Translations under genes and position numbers: made by a program
The notes under the pieces: model-generated
What the model was told of the DNA's origin: nothing
The model's input: the letters and a program-made list of their open reading frames with translations, nothing else
Databases searched by the model: none
Assembly: GCA_018335615.1 (NCBI GenBank)
Contig: JAGXRS010000296.1
Location: 1-33,000 of the forward strand
DNA from: Hydrogenophaga sp.
GTDB taxonomy: Bacteria > Pseudomonadota > Gammaproteobacteria > Burkholderiales > Burkholderiaceae_C
Direction: 5' to 3'
Length of the DNA stretch: 33,000 nucleotides
Shown here: positions 30,476 through 33,000 of the stretch, one piece after another
How positions within the stretch are numbered: the first letter of the stretch is position 1
Layout of the letters: the number at the start of each line of letters is the position of its first letter

Positions 30476-31039
30476 CTATTCAGCCGGCCCCGCGCGCCCC
30501 GGTGGCGCCTTGGCAGGCAGTTCAATGCCCGCCAGTTCCAGCTGCATCACGATCATGTTGACCAAGGTGGCCACCGAAGGCCGGCCCGTCTCGATCACAA
30601 AATGCGCCACCTCGCGGTACAGCGGATCCCGCACGGCATACAAATCGCGCAAGCGCTGCAAAGGGTCGGCCACCTGAAGCAGCGGCCGGTTGCGGTCGTT
30701 GCGCAGACGCCTGAACACCTCTTCGGGCGAGGAGCGCAGATAAACGACCTGGCCACGGTCGTGGAGGTGCGCCCGGTTTTCCGCGCGCAGCACGGCGCCG
30801 CCGCCGGTCGAGAGGACGCAGGGCTCCCTTTGCGTCAACTCGTCCAGCACAGCCTGCTCGACATCCCGAAAGGAGTCCTCGCCCTCGCGTTCGAAGAACT
30901 CACGAATCGAACAGCCCAAGCGCTGTTCGATCACATGGTCGGAGTCATGAAAGGGCAGCGACAGCCGCCGGGCGAGTTGGCGCCCGACCGTGGATTTCCC
31001 GGAACCAGGTAGGCCAACGAGGGCGATAACGGCGCTCAC
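30476..31039 (-). CDS. aroK: shikimate kinase AroK
   Basis: Phosphorylates shikimate at the 3-hydroxyl with ATP. The 187-residue product has Walker A GLPGSGKST, the shikimate-binding DSDHVIEQ, Arg in IREFFEREGEDSFRDVE, STGGGAVLR, and the lid segment RNDRNRPLLQ. I place the start at a GTG (31037-31039), four bases after the stop of the Ig-like gene; no ATG is available nearby and there is no strong ribosome site, so coupling to the upstream gene is likely. Confidence 0.96.
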   Translation of the reverse strand: MSAVIALVGLPGSGKSTVGRQLARRLSLPFHDSDHVIEQRLGCSIREFFEREGEDSFRDVEQAVLDELTQREPCVLSTGGGAVLRAENRAHLHDRGQVVYLRSSPEEVFRRLRNDRNRPLLQVADPLQRLRDLYAVRDPLYREVAHFVIETGRPSVATLVNMIVMQLELAGIELPAKAPPGRAGPAE

Positions 31040-31043
31040 TTGA

Positions 31044-33000
31044 TCAGGGTACCGTGACCGACAAGAATGACTCTTTTCCGGCAACCGTGGCCTTCACCAA
31101 AACGCTTTCCCCACCCAGACAATCCTTAAGCGAGACGAAGTGTGAGGTGGGTTCCGTTGTGCTACCAATCGTACTCCCCCCCACCAGCGTGGCCTTGCAG
31201 TCCGTGCCGTTTAGCACTTCGGTAGAAACCGTAGCGATTGAGGGAAGCGGATTCCCGTTCAGATCCGCCAAACGAACCGATATCGCACCACGACTGCGCC
31301 CCAGCACCTCCGTTCTACGATCCACCGGAATGGACGTGTGGTACAGACCGGGCTGACCAATCTCATCTCCAGAGAAGATAACCAAAATGGATCTCCGAAC
31401 CTTGGTCGCGCCATCCCAGCGCCCATTGCAGGTATTTGCCACAGACAGCCTGCCATTGGGACTTTCAGGACAAGCGGTCGTGCCAGACGCCCCGATAGGC
31501 AGAGGGTATGAATTTTCACCCTCCTCCGTGTTCATGACCAAATTGCGGTAGCTGCGCGTCAGGAGGCCATCCTCATCCTTGTCAAGGAAGGGCAAGCCCA
31601 AATCTTCAAACAACTCGCCAGCGTCATAGCGGTTGTTGTTATTCGCGTCGATAAACGACTCTTCACCGTCTGTGTACGCCAAGACCGTCACCCGGCCCGG
31701 GCGAGGATCGGCTCCAGCCACATTCGACCCCAAAGGGCGATAGTCCTGTCCCACCAAGCGGACACTGCAGCGACCGTTCGCGCCAATCTGGCAACTGCTG
31801 GCGCCCGATGTCACGAGTTGCCCACCCTCGGCCACGAAAACAACCGAAGTGCCTTGGGGAACCGGGTTGCCTTGTCGATCCGCTGCGAACACCGTGATTT
31901 CGGTTTCGTTTCCATTGAACCGGTTGGTGAAGTATCCCCCCGCCCAAATATTCAGTTGACTGGCCGAAATATCAAAAAACCTTTGGGTGGGAAGGCCGGT
32001 CTGAATCGTCAGGCGATTGGAATCGGCATATACCGCCGGCGAAGCCACCAAAGAAGCCCGAACCTGTACGGTTGTGGGCAAGGTGCCGGAGCAGACGGAA
32101 AAAGACACTTCGCCCTCTTGGCTGGACTGAGCGGTGGAAGGACTGCCACAGAAATTGACGCCCCCATCGGCATTGGTCAGGCTTGCAGAGACAGAAACCG
32201 ATGGAACACCACCCCCCACAGAATCCACCACCTTGAACTTGACGATGGAGGTGGTCACACCCGTGGAACCCGTCTGGTAGATACGTTCAGGGCTTGCACT
32301 GACGAATTCCAGCGCCGTAATGGGGGGAGCCGTGACGGTGTAGGACACCGGCGGTATGGTCACGGTGTTGAATGCCGCTGACACCTGGCAAGTGCCGACG
32401 GCCGTGGTCTGCACCACGGCGACCGCTCGGCCAGATGCATCCACCAGTGCGGGCGACGGAGACACCGTCCCACAGTTGCTCACAAAGTTGACGGCGACCG
32501 AGTTGGAAGAAGCCCGAGCCCCGTTGACCAACACATCCACCGAAGCGACCACGGCCTGCCCGCGCTGAACGGTTCCGGGCGTTGCCAGCAGGTTCCTGAG
32601 CTCAACCACGCCGGGGGAGATGTTGAAGTTCAGATCGGATGACAGGGAAACGCCTCCGATGGTCGCTTGCGCCGTCGCACTGATGGCACCGTCCGCCAAC
32701 ACGTTGGCCGGCGTCACCTTGATTCGCGCGATACCAGTTAGGTTATCGGTCAGAACCGCCCCATTGGCAGGGACGCTCACAACCAGAGACGGATCGCTGA
32801 CCGCGAAGGTAACGCGTTCAAATGGAATCGGGGAGCCCGCCGCATTCAATACCCGGGTTTGCAAAAACATATCGACCGACTGAGACAACTGTCGGGTGGT
32901 CACTTCAGAACCATCGGCATAGACGAGGCGCAAGGGAGCAATTGAAGCCACAGGCGCAGGCGTCGTGGATCCACCGCCTGTACCCCCCCTACTTGGCCTG
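31044..33000 (-). CDS. large Ig-like (Big_1/invasin-type) exported protein, N-terminus missing
   Basis: The frame stays open to the window edge, so at least 652 residues of C-terminal sequence are present. The edge residues are Gly/Ser/Thr/Pro-rich (SRGGTGGGSTTPAPV), like the linker after a lipoprotein cysteine. The body is beta-rich repeats with invasin-type phrases: VLVNGARASSNSVAVNFVS, VKFKVVDSVGGGVPSVSVSA, VFAADRQGNPVPQGTSVVFV, VRLADLNGNPLPSIATVS. Ten cysteines fall in five near pairs, suggesting disulfides. Two EF-hand-like loops occur, DANNNNRYDAGE and DKDEDG. A surface or periplasmic structural role is likely; function unknown. GC content is lower than in its neighbours. Confidence 0.88.
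   Translation of the reverse strand, partial: RPSRGGTGGGSTTPAPVASIAPLRLVYADGSEVTTRQLSQSVDMFLQTRVLNAAGSPIPFERVTFAVSDPSLVVSVPANGAVLTDNLTGIARIKVTPANVLADGAISATAQATIGGVSLSSDLNFNISPGVVELRNLLATPGTVQRGQAVVASVDVLVNGARASSNSVAVNFVSNCGTVSPSPALVDASGRAVAVVQTTAVGTCQVSAAFNTVTIPPVSYTVTAPPITALEFVSASPERIYQTGSTGVTTSIVKFKVVDSVGGGVPSVSVSASLTNADGGVNFCGSPSTAQSSQEGEVSFSVCSGTLPTTVQVRASLVASPAVYADSNRLTIQTGLPTQRFFDISASQLNIWAGGYFTNRFNGNETEITVFAADRQGNPVPQGTSVVFVAEGGQLVTSGASSCQIGANGRCSVRLVGQDYRPLGSNVAGADPRPGRVTVLAYTDGEESFIDANNNNRYDAGELFEDLGLPFLDKDEDGLLTRSYRNLVMNTEEGENSYPLPIGASGTTACPESPNGRLSVANTCNGRWDGATKVRRSILVIFSGDEIGQPGLYHTSIPVDRRTEVLGRSRGAISVRLADLNGNPLPSIATVSTEVLNGTDCKATLVGGSTIGSTTEPTSHFVSLKDCLGGESVLVKATVAGKESFLSVTVP

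Overview
This window comes from a GC-rich betaproteobacterium. Gene order and protein character point to Burkholderiales, most likely Comamonadaceae, with a Hydrogenophaga/Acidovorax-like relative as the best guess; this is inference from recall, with no database search. Nearly all of it is conserved chromosomal housekeeping DNA. All confident genes are on the minus strand except the protease at the left edge and one LapA-like gene at 4618-5112. Both end genes run off the window. I see no tRNA, rRNA, CRISPR array, prophage or replication origin. No gene-free stretch exceeds 300 bases; the longest are about 190 bases (2760-2945 and the noncoding DNA between gltB and the RAYT gene).

Layout from left to right. 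(1) 1-1092: the 3' part of a membrane-anchored HtrA/Deg-type serine protease, convergent with tatC. (2) 1128-11138, read right to left: the complete nine-gene histidine set hisG-D-C-B-H-A-F, then a plus-strand LapA-like gene and an 8-bp tandem repeat, then hisI-hisE, a small DUF4870-like membrane protein, a HIT-family protein and tatA-tatB-tatC. Many junctions overlap by 4 bases (ATGA) or 1 base (TGATG), so translational coupling is likely. (3) 11251-18770: an envelope cluster with murA, a BolA/IbaG protein, a two-gene ABC-2 exporter (YadGH-like), and the phospholipid-transport operon mlaF-E-D-A-C-B, with a terminator after mlaB. (4) 18873-25148: gltB and gltD, both glutamate synthase subunits, bounded downstream by a strong terminator and upstream by a promoter candidate that fits both sigma-54 and sigma-70 patterns. 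(5) 25238-26061: a RAYT-type (Y1/HUH) transposase unit with perfect 20-bp inverted repeats, beginning 8 bases upstream of that promoter. (6) 26089-33000: an unrecognised 215-residue protein, an MFS transporter, dgt, aroB, aroK and a large truncated Ig-like surface or periplasmic protein.

Functionally the window joins histidine, glutamate and shikimate biosynthesis to envelope work: Tat export, peptidoglycan precursor synthesis, Mla lipid traffic and an Ig-like exoprotein. I do not see a clear new biological system. The items most worth a second look are the RAYT unit against the gltBD promoter, the cysteine-paired Ig-like protein abutting aroK, the split his operon with its short tandem repeat, and mlaF, whose start codon sits at the foot of a terminator hairpin with no visible ribosome binding site.
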